Source of the DNA: an uncultured Alphaproteobacteria bacterium
Lineage (GTDB): Bacteria; Pseudomonadota; Alphaproteobacteria; Methylaequorales; Methylaequoraceae
Assembly: GCA_902536655.1 (NCBI GenBank)
Contig: CACAYF010000011.1
Location: forward strand, 1 to 61,075
Direction of reading: 5' to 3'
DNA: 61,075 nucleotides
The number at the start of each line of letters is the position of its first letter. The stretch's first letter is position 1. Shown here piece after piece: positions 43,311 to 51,724 of this stretch. The notes below the pieces were generated by a model that saw nothing but the letters and a program-made list of their open reading frames with translations, searched no databases and was not told where the DNA came from. Position numbers and translations under genes: made by a program.

Positions 43311-43931
43311 CTAATTTGATAGAAGTTCTATATTATTAGTAAAAAGACTAGGATTTTTCTCTCTATAAGCGAAATCTTTTTTTACATATTCATTCTGATT
43401 AACAAAAATATCTATCAGTTTTTTTTTTGCAAAATTTGAAGATTCAATTTTTTCACAACTGTAAAAATCAGTTATCCAGTGTTTTACTCCTATTTTTAAT
43501 GTTTTATTATCAAAATATACTTTATAATCTGAATTTGTTTTAGATTTTAAATTTATATCAGAACTACTTAAATCATCCAGATAGTCTGAATTTAGCAACT
43601 CATATTCATCATTTTTATTTTTTTTCCATAATTGATACTTTCTTACACCTCTTTCTAGAGATATTTCGCCAATATTTGGCCATAATGTTCCTACAATATT
43701 TCTGTTGTTAAAAACCAATATATTTTTGAATGCACTGCTATTTAAAACCATACCATAGGGAAATTGTTCAAATCCAGTGCTCCAAGATTTATTTACATAA
43801 TCGCATTTATGAATTTCATTTTTATAAAAACCTTTTAAAAGTTTATTAAATACCTCTCTAGTACTAAAATCAGAGGCTTTTAAACTTCCTGATAATAACA
43901 GTAACAAAATTGAAAACCTTATGAAGAACAT
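43311..43931 (-). CDS. Secreted protein, unknown function
   Basis: A 206-residue protein with signal peptide IRFSILLLLLSGSLKA. The mature part has two Cys (IHKCDYV, FYSCEKI) and a beta-rich pattern; a motif NKSWSTGFEQFPYG is conspicuous. No known family. Standalone, before DUF2721. Confidence 0.65.
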   Translation of the reverse strand: MFFIRFSILLLLLSGSLKASDFSTREVFNKLLKGFYKNEIHKCDYVNKSWSTGFEQFPYGMVLNSSAFKNILVFNNRNIVGTLWPNIGEISLERGVRKYQLWKKNKNDEYELLNSDYLDDLSSSDINLKSKTNSDYKVYFDNKTLKIGVKHWITDFYSCEKIESSNFAKKKLIDIFVNQNEYVKKDFAYREKNPSLFTNNIELLSN

Positions 43932-43991
43932 ATTAGTTTTTTAATATTAAAAAAAAAAAACACAAGGTAAATCTTACAAGCATATTAAATA

Positions 43992-44408
43992 TTAATTCTT
44001 TTTATCTTCGAAATCTTCAAGATGCGTTTTTAGAGCATGGCTACTTAAATTGATTTCAATAAGAAAAATAACCAAAGCAGTTGCAAAAATTACTAATGCC
44101 AAAGAAAAAAAATAAGGCGTTACTATGCTGCCAATCATTCCTAATAGAATTGTCAGAAGATTAACAATAAAAGCTAATCCTGAAAATAATTGCATATATT
44201 TGACATATTTTAGTCTTAAACTTAGAATTTTAATTTGAACTAAGTATTTAGGCGCTGATCTACTTTGTTGCTTGCGTTTGTCTATAAAATCCCTATGCAT
44301 TTGCCTTATGAGCTTGCTAATAGCAATCCATCTATTACCAAATGTAAGCATCATCAGAGGAATAGCAGGGAAAAGAAATGCGGCATATGTTAAATTGAAA
44401 TTTTTCAT
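43992..44408 (-). CDS. DUF2721 family membrane protein
   Basis: A 138-residue protein with three hydrophobic segments: about 8-26 (TYAAFLFPAIPLMMLTFG), 70-92 and 98-118, and the basic cytosolic linker between the first two (KLIRQMHRDFIDKRKQQ). This matches DUF2721, of unknown role. Its start abuts the end of the next gene. Confidence 0.8.
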   Translation of the reverse strand: MKNFNLTYAAFLFPAIPLMMLTFGNRWIAISKLIRQMHRDFIDKRKQQSRSAPKYLVQIKILSLRLKYVKYMQLFSGLAFIVNLLTILLGMIGSIVTPYFFSLALVIFATALVIFLIEINLSSHALKTHLEDFEDKKN

Positions 44409-44768
44409 TTAAATTTTGTTATCTTCAATAAGTTTTTCTATATTAAAACCATCCTTAAAAGAACTGAAATTGTCATAAGCCTCACATTCACCCCTAAAAG
44501 AAGAGAACTTCTGATATTTTAAATCTTTTCTGTTAATTTTAATTTCATTTATGAAAATAGAATTTTCATTTGTATAATATTTCCCCACATCTTTTTTAAC
44601 AACCTCTAAACCTTTATCCCCTCCAGCGATTTTATATTCAAAAGCTCTGTCATTTTCAAAAAAATATCCAACAGTATCTCCATATACCTTACAAACTATT
44701 CCCTTACCGTCAATTTCACCTGAGTATGCTGACATAGATACAAATAAAAATAAGAAAAATAAAATCAT
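44409..44768 (-). CDS. Secreted protein, unknown function
   Basis: A 119-residue protein with signal peptide (MILFFLFLFVSMSAYSGE) and a mature part with IVCKVYGDTVGYFFEND and a Cys in GECEAYDN. Ends one base before the DUF2721 gene, so they are co-transcribed. Beta-rich, no known family. Confidence 0.62.
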   Translation of the reverse strand: MILFFLFLFVSMSAYSGEIDGKGIVCKVYGDTVGYFFENDRAFEYKIAGGDKGLEVVKKDVGKYYTNENSIFINEIKINRKDLKYQKFSSFRGECEAYDNFSSFKDGFNIEKLIEDNKI

Positions 44769-45020
44769 GATTTATAGAATATAGTTCTCCTATGGATATT
44801 CAACATCTCTATAAACTCTTTTAAAATAAATAACTTCAATATAAATATTACAGATTGGAAAATATCAGAATCAAATAAAATAATTGTTAATAAGTTGTTG
44901 TAATTTGTTTTAAGATTAGTTATAAAAAAAAACCATCCACATGGTCTAAAAGTGGCGCATAGTACATGCGTCAAAAGTACATGCTTTATAGCTTTAATTA
45001 ACCTTAATGGAGTGAAAAGT

Positions 45021-45140
45021 ATGTTATTAACTAATAATCTTATTAAGTTTAACAACTTCTTTGTTAAAATCCCTGAGCAAACTAATAGAGTTTGGGATAC
45101 GTCTGAAAATAGATGGGGATTCAAACATTTAAATAAGTAA
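45021..45140 (+). CDS. Small protein (39 residues) with own ribosome site and terminator
   Basis: ATG 45021 to TAA 45138-45140: MLLTNNLIKFNNFFVKIPEQ then TNRVWDTSENRWGFKHLNK. Ribosome site GGAG (45009-45012) lies eight bases upstream and a 13-base stem follows. An overlapping minus-strand frame (44765-45124) is poor in charge and unconvincing. A Trp/Arg/Asn-rich peptide between two signals for expression is more than chance, but no family known. Confidence 0.58.
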   Translation: MLLTNNLIKFNNFFVKIPEQTNRVWDTSENRWGFKHLNK

Positions 45141-45150
45141 AAACTTAATT

Positions 45151-45188
45151 TATATACGTAGGAATTTTTTTAAACTCCTACGTGTATA
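45151..45188 (+). terminator. Hairpin terminator after 39-residue gene
   Basis: TATATACGTAGGA (45151-45163) pairs with TCCTACGTGTATA (45176-45188) with one G-U pair, around a T-rich 12-base loop. Followed by an A/T-rich stretch. Ten bases after the stop at 45140, so it probably ends that transcript. Confidence 0.65.
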
Positions 45189-45232
45189 ATTTTCGTTTAA
45201 ATAAAATTTAAAATTATTATAATCAAATTGTT

Positions 45233-45829
45233 GTGAAAAAGATTTTTCTTATATCCCTATTTTCTTTTGTTTTGGGTTGCGCTAAAAATTTTGATAAATT
45301 AGAGATCCTTGAAGTTTCTCCTCCTGCTACAGCAAAAATTGAGGGAAAACACGCAATTTTTATTTCCCAGAAAAATTTCAATCAAATAAATCGAATAAAA
45401 TCTGAAAACTGTGAATCTTGGGCACTAAAATTGAACTTTGATGAACCTATCAAAAAATCGATCAAACAGTTAGTCAATAAAATGTTTAAAGATTTTGAAA
45501 TAGTAGATCAAAAATTAGAAAAAGAAAAAATAGAGGAAAATGGTTTTGTTTCTCAAGTTTCGTTCTACGATTTCAAAGGGGACTCACAATTTGAAACAGT
45601 CAGAAATAGTGGTATATACCAAATTTCTTTAGATGCTAAAATTGAAGTATCTAATTCTTCCAAAAGTATTACAAATGACATTTCTTCAAATATGAATTGG
45701 GAGAAGAATATTTTTATTAACTGTAATTTACAGGAAGGTGCGGTTAAGTCTGGGCAAAAGGCTTTAAAAAATCTAATTGAGAGAATCTATGAAACAACCT
45801 ATGAATCAATATTCCAAATAAAAAGATAA
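45233..45829 (+). CDS. Lipoprotein, unknown function
   Basis: A 198-residue lipoprotein starting at GTG; the signal peptide ends with lipobox VLGC (Cys about residue 16). The mature part resembles tripartite LptE/LolB-like or YajG-like envelope proteins (ESWALKLNFDEPIKKSIKQL, AVKSGQKALKNLIERI) with a C-terminal helix. No family confirmed. Six bases separate it from the deacetylase-like gene. Confidence 0.68.
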   Translation: MKKIFLISLFSFVLGCAKNFDKLEILEVSPPATAKIEGKHAIFISQKNFNQINRIKSENCESWALKLNFDEPIKKSIKQLVNKMFKDFEIVDQKLEKEKIEENGFVSQVSFYDFKGDSQFETVRNSGIYQISLDAKIEVSNSSKSITNDISSNMNWEKNIFINCNLQEGAVKSGQKALKNLIERIYETTYESIFQIKR

Positions 45830-45835
45830 TTTCAT

Positions 45836-46852
45836 ATGCAAAAAAAAAGAAAATTTTTGCTTTTTTCTTTTTACACCATTTTTATTTTCTTTTTTAAAAT
45901 AAAATTTTCTAATAATTTATTTGCAAATTTTTATAAAAAGAATCAAACCGTGGTTTTAACTCATAAGATCGTTTTAAGACATCTAATTTCAAAAAACCAT
46001 CCGGAGAAATCAGAGAGAATTCTAGAATTAATAAATTTACTCAAAAAGAAAAAATTAGGTATTTTAATCCGCGAAATCAATCTTAAAACAAATGTAAAAA
46101 ATTGGATAAAAACTATTCATTCGAATTTTCACATTAATTCTTTAAAAATCAAATATCCAGTTGGTGAAGAATCTTCACTAACAGCAGTAAAAGGTTGTAT
46201 CCATGGTATTGACAAAATAATGAAAAAGGATTGCAAAAATGTTTTTTGTGCCGTGCGTCCTCCCGGACATCACGCATTAAACACAGGAAAGCATGAAGGA
46301 TTTTGTTATTATAATCATATTGCTATATCAGCTAAATATATCCAAAAAAAATATAAATTAAAAAAAATTCTAATTATTGATTGGGACTATCACCATGGAA
46401 ATTCCACTGAATTATTCTTTTATGATGATCCTTCGGTTCTTTTCTTTTCAACTCATGACGAAAAAGCCTATCCACGAACCGGTTCACCTTATAGAATCGG
46501 AGCTGGAAAGGGCAAAGGGTATAATGTAAACATTCACCTTCAGTGCGGTACAAATGATGATGAAATAATTGATATATATAAAAACAAACTAGTAAAAAAA
46601 GCAAATCTTTTTGGACCTGAATTTATTTTAATTTCAGCTGGGTTTGATAGTAGAAAAGATGATCCTCTAGGTTGTTTTAACATTTCAGACAAAGGATTTA
46701 AAAAACTTACATTAATCGCACTGGAAATAGCTGAGAAGCATTGTAATGGGAGAGTTCTGTCAATTTTAGAGGGTGGATATAATATCGAAGGAAATGCAAA
46801 GGCAGCAGTAAAACATATAGAGACTTTAAATAATTTTAACAAAATCATTTAA
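45836..46852 (+). CDS. Histone-deacetylase-superfamily hydrolase (acetoin-utilisation type)
   Basis: A 338-residue HDAC-fold protein with an N-terminal hydrophobic anchor (FLLFSFYTIFIFFFKI, about 6-22). Zinc-site motifs are visible: AVRPPGHHA with the His-His pair, IIDWDYHHGNST with Asp and His, ISAGFDSRKDDPLG with Asp, and the Gly-rich LSILEGGYN. Bacterial members deacetylate polyamines or acetyl-lysines; the substrate is unknown. The membrane anchor is unusual for the family and would place the enzyme at the membrane. Confidence 0.88.
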   Translation: MQKKRKFLLFSFYTIFIFFFKIKFSNNLFANFYKKNQTVVLTHKIVLRHLISKNHPEKSERILELINLLKKKKLGILIREINLKTNVKNWIKTIHSNFHINSLKIKYPVGEESSLTAVKGCIHGIDKIMKKDCKNVFCAVRPPGHHALNTGKHEGFCYYNHIAISAKYIQKKYKLKKILIIDWDYHHGNSTELFFYDDPSVLFFSTHDEKAYPRTGSPYRIGAGKGKGYNVNIHLQCGTNDDEIIDIYKNKLVKKANLFGPEFILISAGFDSRKDDPLGCFNISDKGFKKLTLIALEIAEKHCNGRVLSILEGGYNIEGNAKAAVKHIETLNNFNKII

Positions 46853-46900
46853 AAAAATTTCCAATACTGATAATAATCTTTTTTAACTTTGAAAATTACA

Positions 46901-47491
46901 ATGGGAAAAAAATTAGACTTAATTCAATATAAACGCGCGTTAGACTTTTCGTATAACTATTACAGGCAGAAATATAGAAAAGGAATAAAATTTCCGTATT
47001 TTAATTACCTTTCGTCAGTTAGTAATTTGATAATAGAAAATAATGGAAATACTGACGAAGCAATTGCAGCTTTAATTCACGATTATTTTGAACTGGAAGA
47101 TATAACTAAAAAGTCAAATGTAATAAAGAAGAAATTCGGGGTAAAAGTTTTTAATATAGTAAAACAATGCTCTGATTACGAAGATCTAAATAGCAAAAAT
47201 GATATATGGATTGAAAAAAAAAAAGAGTACCTAGACACAATTCAAAAAAAATCTCAGTCTTCACTTTTTGTAATTTTATGTGATAAGCTTCACAGTGTTA
47301 GTTGTATGATAAATGATCATAATAAAATTGGAAAAAAATTATGGAAAAATCATTTTCAATCAACTAATGATATTTTATGGTACTACAAAACACTTTGTAA
47401 TAAATTAAAAAAATTCTTAAAAAATCATAAAACACTCAAAGACAGATTTCAAAGACACGTTAATGAATTAGAATATAAGATAAAAAATTAA
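46901..47491 (+). CDS. HD-domain protein, degenerate paralogue of island HD gene
   Basis: A 196-residue paralogue of 16861-17439, sharing LSSVSNLIIENNG and the late CDKxHxxSC and FLKNH segments. The catalytic motif is altered: HDYFELED in place of HDAVED moves the Glu-Asp pair, so activity may be changed or lost. I use ATG 46901; a TTG at 46889 would add four residues. It follows the deacetylase gene after about 48 bases. Confidence 0.76.
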   Translation: MGKKLDLIQYKRALDFSYNYYRQKYRKGIKFPYFNYLSSVSNLIIENNGNTDEAIAALIHDYFELEDITKKSNVIKKKFGVKVFNIVKQCSDYEDLNSKNDIWIEKKKEYLDTIQKKSQSSLFVILCDKLHSVSCMINDHNKIGKKLWKNHFQSTNDILWYYKTLCNKLKKFLKNHKTLKDRFQRHVNELEYKIKN

Positions 47492-47514
47492 AAATATATT
47501 AATATTCCTGTAAG

Positions 47515-47832
47515 ATGATTTTTTTCCTTCTGAGATTTTCACTTTTCATTATCGGAACCACTTTTCTTATGGTTTTTATTGTTTCTTTTATTATTTTAAT
47601 TAAAACAATTTATTTATCAGATACACAATTAATTCCTCACTTATTTAATAATTATGAAAAATGTGGCGAGGGTTTCGTTGTAGCTAACAAGGAATTATGC
47701 GAAAGAATTGCTACCTCTTATTGGATGATATTCATTTTAATTGCTTCACTTATAATTTCCTTTATAACATTGTTCCCATTTTTTATAATGAGAAAAAAAA
47801 ATGACAAAAACTCCTCTGAAGCAAAAAAATAA
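47515..47832 (+). CDS. Two-span membrane protein, unknown
   Basis: A 105-residue protein with two transmembrane helices: about 1-30 (FLLRFSLFIIGTTFLMVFIV) and 70-92 (YWMIFILIASLIISFITLF). Two cysteines between them in a loop (EKCGEGF, ELCERIA), probably periplasmic. Its end overlaps the next gene by 32 bases. No family known. Confidence 0.62.
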   Translation: MIFFLLRFSLFIIGTTFLMVFIVSFIILIKTIYLSDTQLIPHLFNNYEKCGEGFVVANKELCERIATSYWMIFILIASLIISFITLFPFFIMRKKNDKNSSEAKK

Positions 47833-48676
47833 TTTTTTCAAATTACATAAAGAACAAGCATTAAAAGATATTCAAAATTCAATTGAAGAATGGAGGAATT
47901 TTAAAGAAAAAAATTTTTTCTACCAGATATTTTCCCAAAATAAGAAACCCAAGCATTGGGAAGTTTCAAATTTATTGTTAGATCTTTTCGATGTCCATCT
48001 TACATGGTCAAAAAATATAATTAGATCTCAAACAAACGTAAAAAAAAGCGAGGTTTTGAGTGTATTGTTAGCAATGAAGGATTTTTATTTAAAAATTTCA
48101 GTTGTGAAACCCGACCTAACACACCCAGATATAATAGAGTGTTTCAATTTGACTGCTAAAGAAAATAACTTAAAACAAAGAACAATAAAATTTAAAGATA
48201 AGATTGAAATAAATTTTTATGATCCCTTTAATAATATTCTGGGAAAAGAAATGAAAAATATTGAAAAGAAATATTATCGTGAAAAAAAAATTGCATTAAA
48301 AAAAATTCAAAATGCGTTTGATTTCTTAGATCAAATAGATAATAAAATGACTAAGTTTGATTTACATGAATTGGAAAAACCTGAAATTTTAATTTGCAAT
48401 AAAGCTAACTCACTTTATGAACTTAAATTCTTATGGTGTGGTCAGCAATTAGAATCTTATAAAAATTTAAAAAAAAAGAACATCATAGAAAAATTAAATG
48501 AATTAAAAAATACAATAAATTATTTTAATATTTTACGACCAAACCTCTCTGATATTTTAATTGGTAAGATGTACAAATGTTTGGTGAATGATAAAAAGAG
48601 TTTTTTAAATTTCCAAAGAATAAAAAGCAAAATTGATTTGGTCAAAATAAATTTTAGAAAATTAATAACATTTTAA
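47801..48676 (+). CDS. Hypothetical protein, lysine-rich, helical
   Basis: A 291-residue cytosolic, Lys/Asn-rich helical protein with no signal peptide or membrane segment. The W-rich segment KHWEVSNLLLDLFDVHLTW stands out; two more Cys (ECFNL, ILICNKA, WCGQQ) occur without a metal-site pattern. No family known. It overlaps the membrane-protein gene by 32 bases, implying coupling, and is followed by tRNA-Arg. Confidence 0.6.
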   Translation: MTKTPLKQKNNFFKLHKEQALKDIQNSIEEWRNFKEKNFFYQIFSQNKKPKHWEVSNLLLDLFDVHLTWSKNIIRSQTNVKKSEVLSVLLAMKDFYLKISVVKPDLTHPDIIECFNLTAKENNLKQRTIKFKDKIEINFYDPFNNILGKEMKNIEKKYYREKKIALKKIQNAFDFLDQIDNKMTKFDLHELEKPEILICNKANSLYELKFLWCGQQLESYKNLKKKNIIEKLNELKNTINYFNILRPNLSDILIGKMYKCLVNDKKSFLNFQRIKSKIDLVKINFRKLITF

Positions 48677-48741
48677 ATATGCAAACTTAAAAAAAAGAAA
48701 TATTTCAATCTCTAGTTTCTTTATGTATAAATAGATCTATT

Positions 48742-48818
48742 GGCCCCGTAGCTCAGCTGGATAGAGCAACTGCCTTCTAAGCAGTAGGTCGTACGTTCGA
48801 ATCGTACCGGGGTCGCCA
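48742..48818 (+). tRNA. tRNA-Arg (anticodon UCU)
   Basis: Acceptor GGCCCCG pairs with CGGGGTC (one G-U), discriminator G and encoded CCA (48816-48818). The anticodon arm is CTGCCTTCTAAGCAG with anticodon TCT; the D arm GCTCAGCTGGATAGAGC and T-loop GTTCGAATC are normal. Intact. Confidence 0.97.
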
Positions 48819-48830
48819 GAATATTTTAAT

Positions 48831-49169
48831 ATGATAAAAATTTTAATTTTTATAATTTTTTTTGTTAGCAAGTCTGTAATATCAAAAGACTTCAAGCTAG
48901 TGTGTTCAGAAATAAATTCTTCCCTAGATATTGGATTAAGCCGCGATTTTGCTAAAATTGTAAATTTTAAAGATCGAACCATAGTTAATTATTCGGGTGG
49001 ATTCTTTGATGATGTAATTTTATTTGGAAGAAATGAAATTATTTTTAATAACAAAGTATTTAATACAAGGAGCACCTTTAATATTGCCACAAATAAATGG
49101 ATAACTTACAAAGAGCAATACATTAAGAGTTATAACTGTTATAAAGATGAGGTTAAAAGGCGTTTTTAA
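48831..49169 (+). CDS. Secreted protein, unknown function
   Basis: A 112-residue protein with signal peptide (ILIFIIFFVSKSVIS) and beta-rich mature part (FKLVCSEINSSLDIGLSRDF, VNYSGGFFDDVILFGRNEII). Two Cys (LVCSE, YNCYKD) could pair. Twelve bases after tRNA-Arg and ends at a strong hairpin. No family known. Confidence 0.65.
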   Translation: MIKILIFIIFFVSKSVISKDFKLVCSEINSSLDIGLSRDFAKIVNFKDRTIVNYSGGFFDDVILFGRNEIIFNNKVFNTRSTFNIATNKWITYKEQYIKSYNCYKDEVKRRF

Positions 49170-49183
49170 AAAAAACGCCTTTT
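49155..49183 (+). terminator. Terminator overlapping the end of the secreted gene
   Basis: AAAAGGCGTTTTT (49155-49167) pairs with AAAAACGCCTTTT (49171-49183) around a three-base A loop. The left arm is within the last codons of the gene ending at 49169. Symmetric A/T ends allow action in both directions. Confidence 0.8.
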
Positions 49184-49270
49184 ACAATTAACATGGGGAG
49201 GAATTAATATTAATATATCAATTTTCTATAATTATAGAAATTTATTTTCATAATATAGTTTATTCATTTT

Positions 49271-49435
49271 GTGAATATATATTTGTTAGCATTGATACTT
49301 GCAATCGTTGATACCTATCTATCTTACATATATTTTTTTAGGTTTAAAAAAAAAGATTTTTCGATAATTTTTCTGTGCTTCCTTGTCTCATTTTACTTGC
49401 TATTAACTTTGTTGAAATATCTTTTTAATTTATAG
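49271..49435 (+). CDS. Small two-span membrane protein (54 residues)
   Basis: GTG 49271 to TAG 49433-49435. The peptide has two hydrophobic helices (YLLALILAIVDTYLSYIYFF; IIFLCFLVSFYLLLTLL) separated by RFKKKDFS, a positive-inside loop. No Shine-Dalgarno is evident. Its end overlaps the Sel1 gene by 11 bases, convergent. Plausible but weak. Confidence 0.45.
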   Translation: MNIYLLALILAIVDTYLSYIYFFRFKKKDFSIIFLCFLVSFYLLLTLLKYLFNL

Positions 49436-50033
49436 ATGGTAAAACAATCTTGTTTTCTATCAATGATTCAAACTCTTTATTAAGTAAACTTAACTCTTCA
49501 GGTTTTAAAGAAATTGCAATTTGCTCAATAAAATATTCGCTTTCTTGAATTCCATGCATCTTTGATTTTAAAAATAGTTTATAAGCTTTCTTTAAATCCT
49601 TAACGGTACCTGTTCCAGTAAAATGCATATTAGCTAAATTATACATTGCTCTTGGATGACCAAAGTCTGATGCCATTTGATATAATTCATATGCTTTAAA
49701 AACGTCTTTATTTACATTTTCTCCGTTATAATACATCCAACCTAAATTGAATAAAGCATACTTATTAGATAATTGTGAAGCAGACTCGTAATAATAAAGT
49801 GCTCTAGTTTTATCGGTTTGTATTCCGAAACCGTTGTCATAAATTAAAGCAATATTAAACATTGCATCACTTCTTTTTTCATGATTTTCGTCTTCAGCTA
49901 CTTTCTTAAAGTGAATTATTGCTTGTTCTATCATTTTTTTATTATAGAGCTCTAGAGCTTTAAAATAGTCGTTAGCTGTAGCTGAAAATCCAATACCAGT
50001 AATAAAAATTGCAATAAAATATTTTTTAAACAT
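49425..50033 (-). CDS. Secreted Sel1-repeat protein
   Basis: A 202-residue protein with signal peptide (YFIAIFITGIGFSATA) and four Sel1-like repeats with the usual AxxNLGxMYxxGxGVxxDxxKA pattern (ALFNLGWMYYNGENVNKDVF, MYNLANMHFTGTGTVKDLKK). Sel1 repeats bind proteins, often at the envelope. Unrelated in domain order to the Sel1-Schlafen gene of the island. Upstream lies tRNA-Pro. Confidence 0.85.
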   Translation of the reverse strand: MFKKYFIAIFITGIGFSATANDYFKALELYNKKMIEQAIIHFKKVAEDENHEKRSDAMFNIALIYDNGFGIQTDKTRALYYYESASQLSNKYALFNLGWMYYNGENVNKDVFKAYELYQMASDFGHPRAMYNLANMHFTGTGTVKDLKKAYKLFLKSKMHGIQESEYFIEQIAISLKPEELSLLNKEFESLIENKIVLPSIN

Positions 50034-50079
50034 AATTTTCTCCCATAAAGTTCAATAACAAAGCTTTCCAAAAACTGAA

Positions 50080-50156
<77 letters not shown>

Positions 50157-50282
50157 ATTATCTGCTTATAATATATGAATTAGCGAATTAAAAGTGAAAA
50201 ATTTAAATTTTTCTTTTAAATGTTGTTGTTATTTAGAAGTTACATTAATATTAATTAAATTTGAGGAAATGGAAATTTAGAG

Positions 50283-51608
50283 GTGAAATTCAAACTACAT
50301 CTGGCTGTATTAGCATTAATATCTTTTCCCCTTATTTCAACTTCCGAAGAACTCGCCGATGTTTTAAAAGACGCATATTTGTTTTATCCCGACATTGAAA
50401 AAAGTAAAACAGAACTGAAAATTTCAGAAAAAGATTTAAAAATTTCAAAAACTGATTTTCTACCATCGCTTGATTTTTCAGCTTCACAAGGAAGAAAAAT
50501 TTCAAAAAACAATCCTGATACTTCTCGAATTAATGATAGCGCTATCAACCCAACTACTTTCGACATTGATTTATCTCAACCTTTAGGTTACACAAAAGCA
50601 ATAAATTTCAAGCAAGCTAAAAATAACCTGAACATTGCAAAATTAAGCTTTTACGCAACAGTTCAAGATGTTTTATTTAAAGCTAGCAGGGCTTATTATA
50701 CTGTATTAAAAGATCATTTTCTTTTAGATGTTTCAAAGAGAAACGAAGAAACTCTTGAAAAAAAACTCAATGCTGCAGAAAAACGATTTGAATTTAAAGA
50801 CGTAACTAAAACTGACGTGTTTCAAGCCAAAGCAAGGTTAGCAGGTGCAACGTCAAAAAGAATAGAAGCTGAAAATAATTTAGAAATTTCAATTTCTGAC
50901 TTTAAAACAATTGTTGGCAGAGCGCCAGATATAAAGTGGCTTGATTCTAATAATGCCCAAATTGTTGACGCTAATCCAAAAGATTGGTCAAAATTTGGAG
51001 AAATTCCAAAGCTTCCGAAATCCTTGAAAGATTCAATAAAAACTGGTTTAGAAAAGAACCCAGATTATAGAAAATTAAAATTACAACTTATTAACTCAAA
51101 ATTGGATGTAAGAAAAAATAATTTAAATTTTGCACCCGAATTATCTTTGTCTGGCTCGGTAGGAAAATCACTAGATTCATCTAGAACAGTTGAAAGAACA
51201 GATTCATACTCAGTAACTGCTAATGTAACAGTTCCATTATTTAACAAAGGACATAATTTTTTGAATTTAGAAAAATCCAAAGATTCTGCTCTCACAGTAA
51301 TTAGATCAATTGAGACAAAAAAACTAGATTTGCAATTTCAAATTAATTCGGCATGGAAGAAAATAGAAAGTTCAAAATCAAGTATAGATTCTCTTGAGGT
51401 TTCTGTTGAATCAAATTTAATGGCAGTTGAGGGGGTAACCAAAGAAGCAAGTGTTGGTACCAGAACAACATTAGAAATTCTAGATGCACAAAAAGAACTA
51501 ACAGATTCTGAATCAAATTTAGTAAATGCACAATATCAACTTATTATTTCATCCTTCGAATTATTAAAATTATGCGGAATTCTAAATTTTGAAACTATAC
51601 AAAAATAA
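50283..51608 (+). CDS. TolC-family outer-membrane protein (type I secretion)
   Basis: A 441-residue outer-membrane efflux protein with GTG start and signal peptide (HLAVLALISFPLISTSEE). Two OEP repeats are visible: long helices with AKNNLNIAKLSF, KRNEETLEKKLNAAEKRF and, in the second half, RKLKLQLINSKLDVRKNN and VGTRTTLEILDAQKELTDSE, the typical TolC hairpin end. It forms the outer channel of a type I machine with the ABC and HlyD proteins downstream. It lies 116 bases upstream of the Gly/Pro-rich gene. Confidence 0.92.
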   Translation: MKFKLHLAVLALISFPLISTSEELADVLKDAYLFYPDIEKSKTELKISEKDLKISKTDFLPSLDFSASQGRKISKNNPDTSRINDSAINPTTFDIDLSQPLGYTKAINFKQAKNNLNIAKLSFYATVQDVLFKASRAYYTVLKDHFLLDVSKRNEETLEKKLNAAEKRFEFKDVTKTDVFQAKARLAGATSKRIEAENNLEISISDFKTIVGRAPDIKWLDSNNAQIVDANPKDWSKFGEIPKLPKSLKDSIKTGLEKNPDYRKLKLQLINSKLDVRKNNLNFAPELSLSGSVGKSLDSSRTVERTDSYSVTANVTVPLFNKGHNFLNLEKSKDSALTVIRSIETKKLDLQFQINSAWKKIESSKSSIDSLEVSVESNLMAVEGVTKEASVGTRTTLEILDAQKELTDSESNLVNAQYQLIISSFELLKLCGILNFETIQK

Positions 51609-51654
51609 AATTTAATTAAAAGCTTGATTTAAATTTTAAATAAAATATTATAAA

Positions 51655-51672
51655 ATACAGACTGTATTGACT
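51655..51672 (+). promoter_or_regulatory. Palindrome next to a -35-like element upstream of Gly/Pro-rich gene
   Basis: ATACAG-A-CTGTAT (51655-51667) is a perfect 13-base palindrome. It overlaps by one base a TTGACT (51667-51672) that resembles a -35 box, with AT-rich sequence about 20 bases on that could serve as -10. It could be an operator for the gene starting at 51725. It does not match the CRP half-site TGTGA. Inference only. Confidence 0.4.
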
Positions 51673-51724
51673 TATTAAAAGTATTAACACAATTTAATCT
51701 TACAACTTAATAAAGGAATTTATT

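Noticed and set aside
44765-45124. 119-residue minus-strand frame
   Set aside because: It overlaps the 39-residue plus-strand gene, which has a ribosome site and terminator. Its amino-acid pattern is erratic and it has no clear start signal.
51655-51667. Palindrome as a CRP/cAMP-receptor DNA site
   Set aside because: CRP sites have TGTGA-N6-TCACA; this palindrome is ATACAG-A-CTGTAT and none of the CNB proteins here has a DNA-binding domain.
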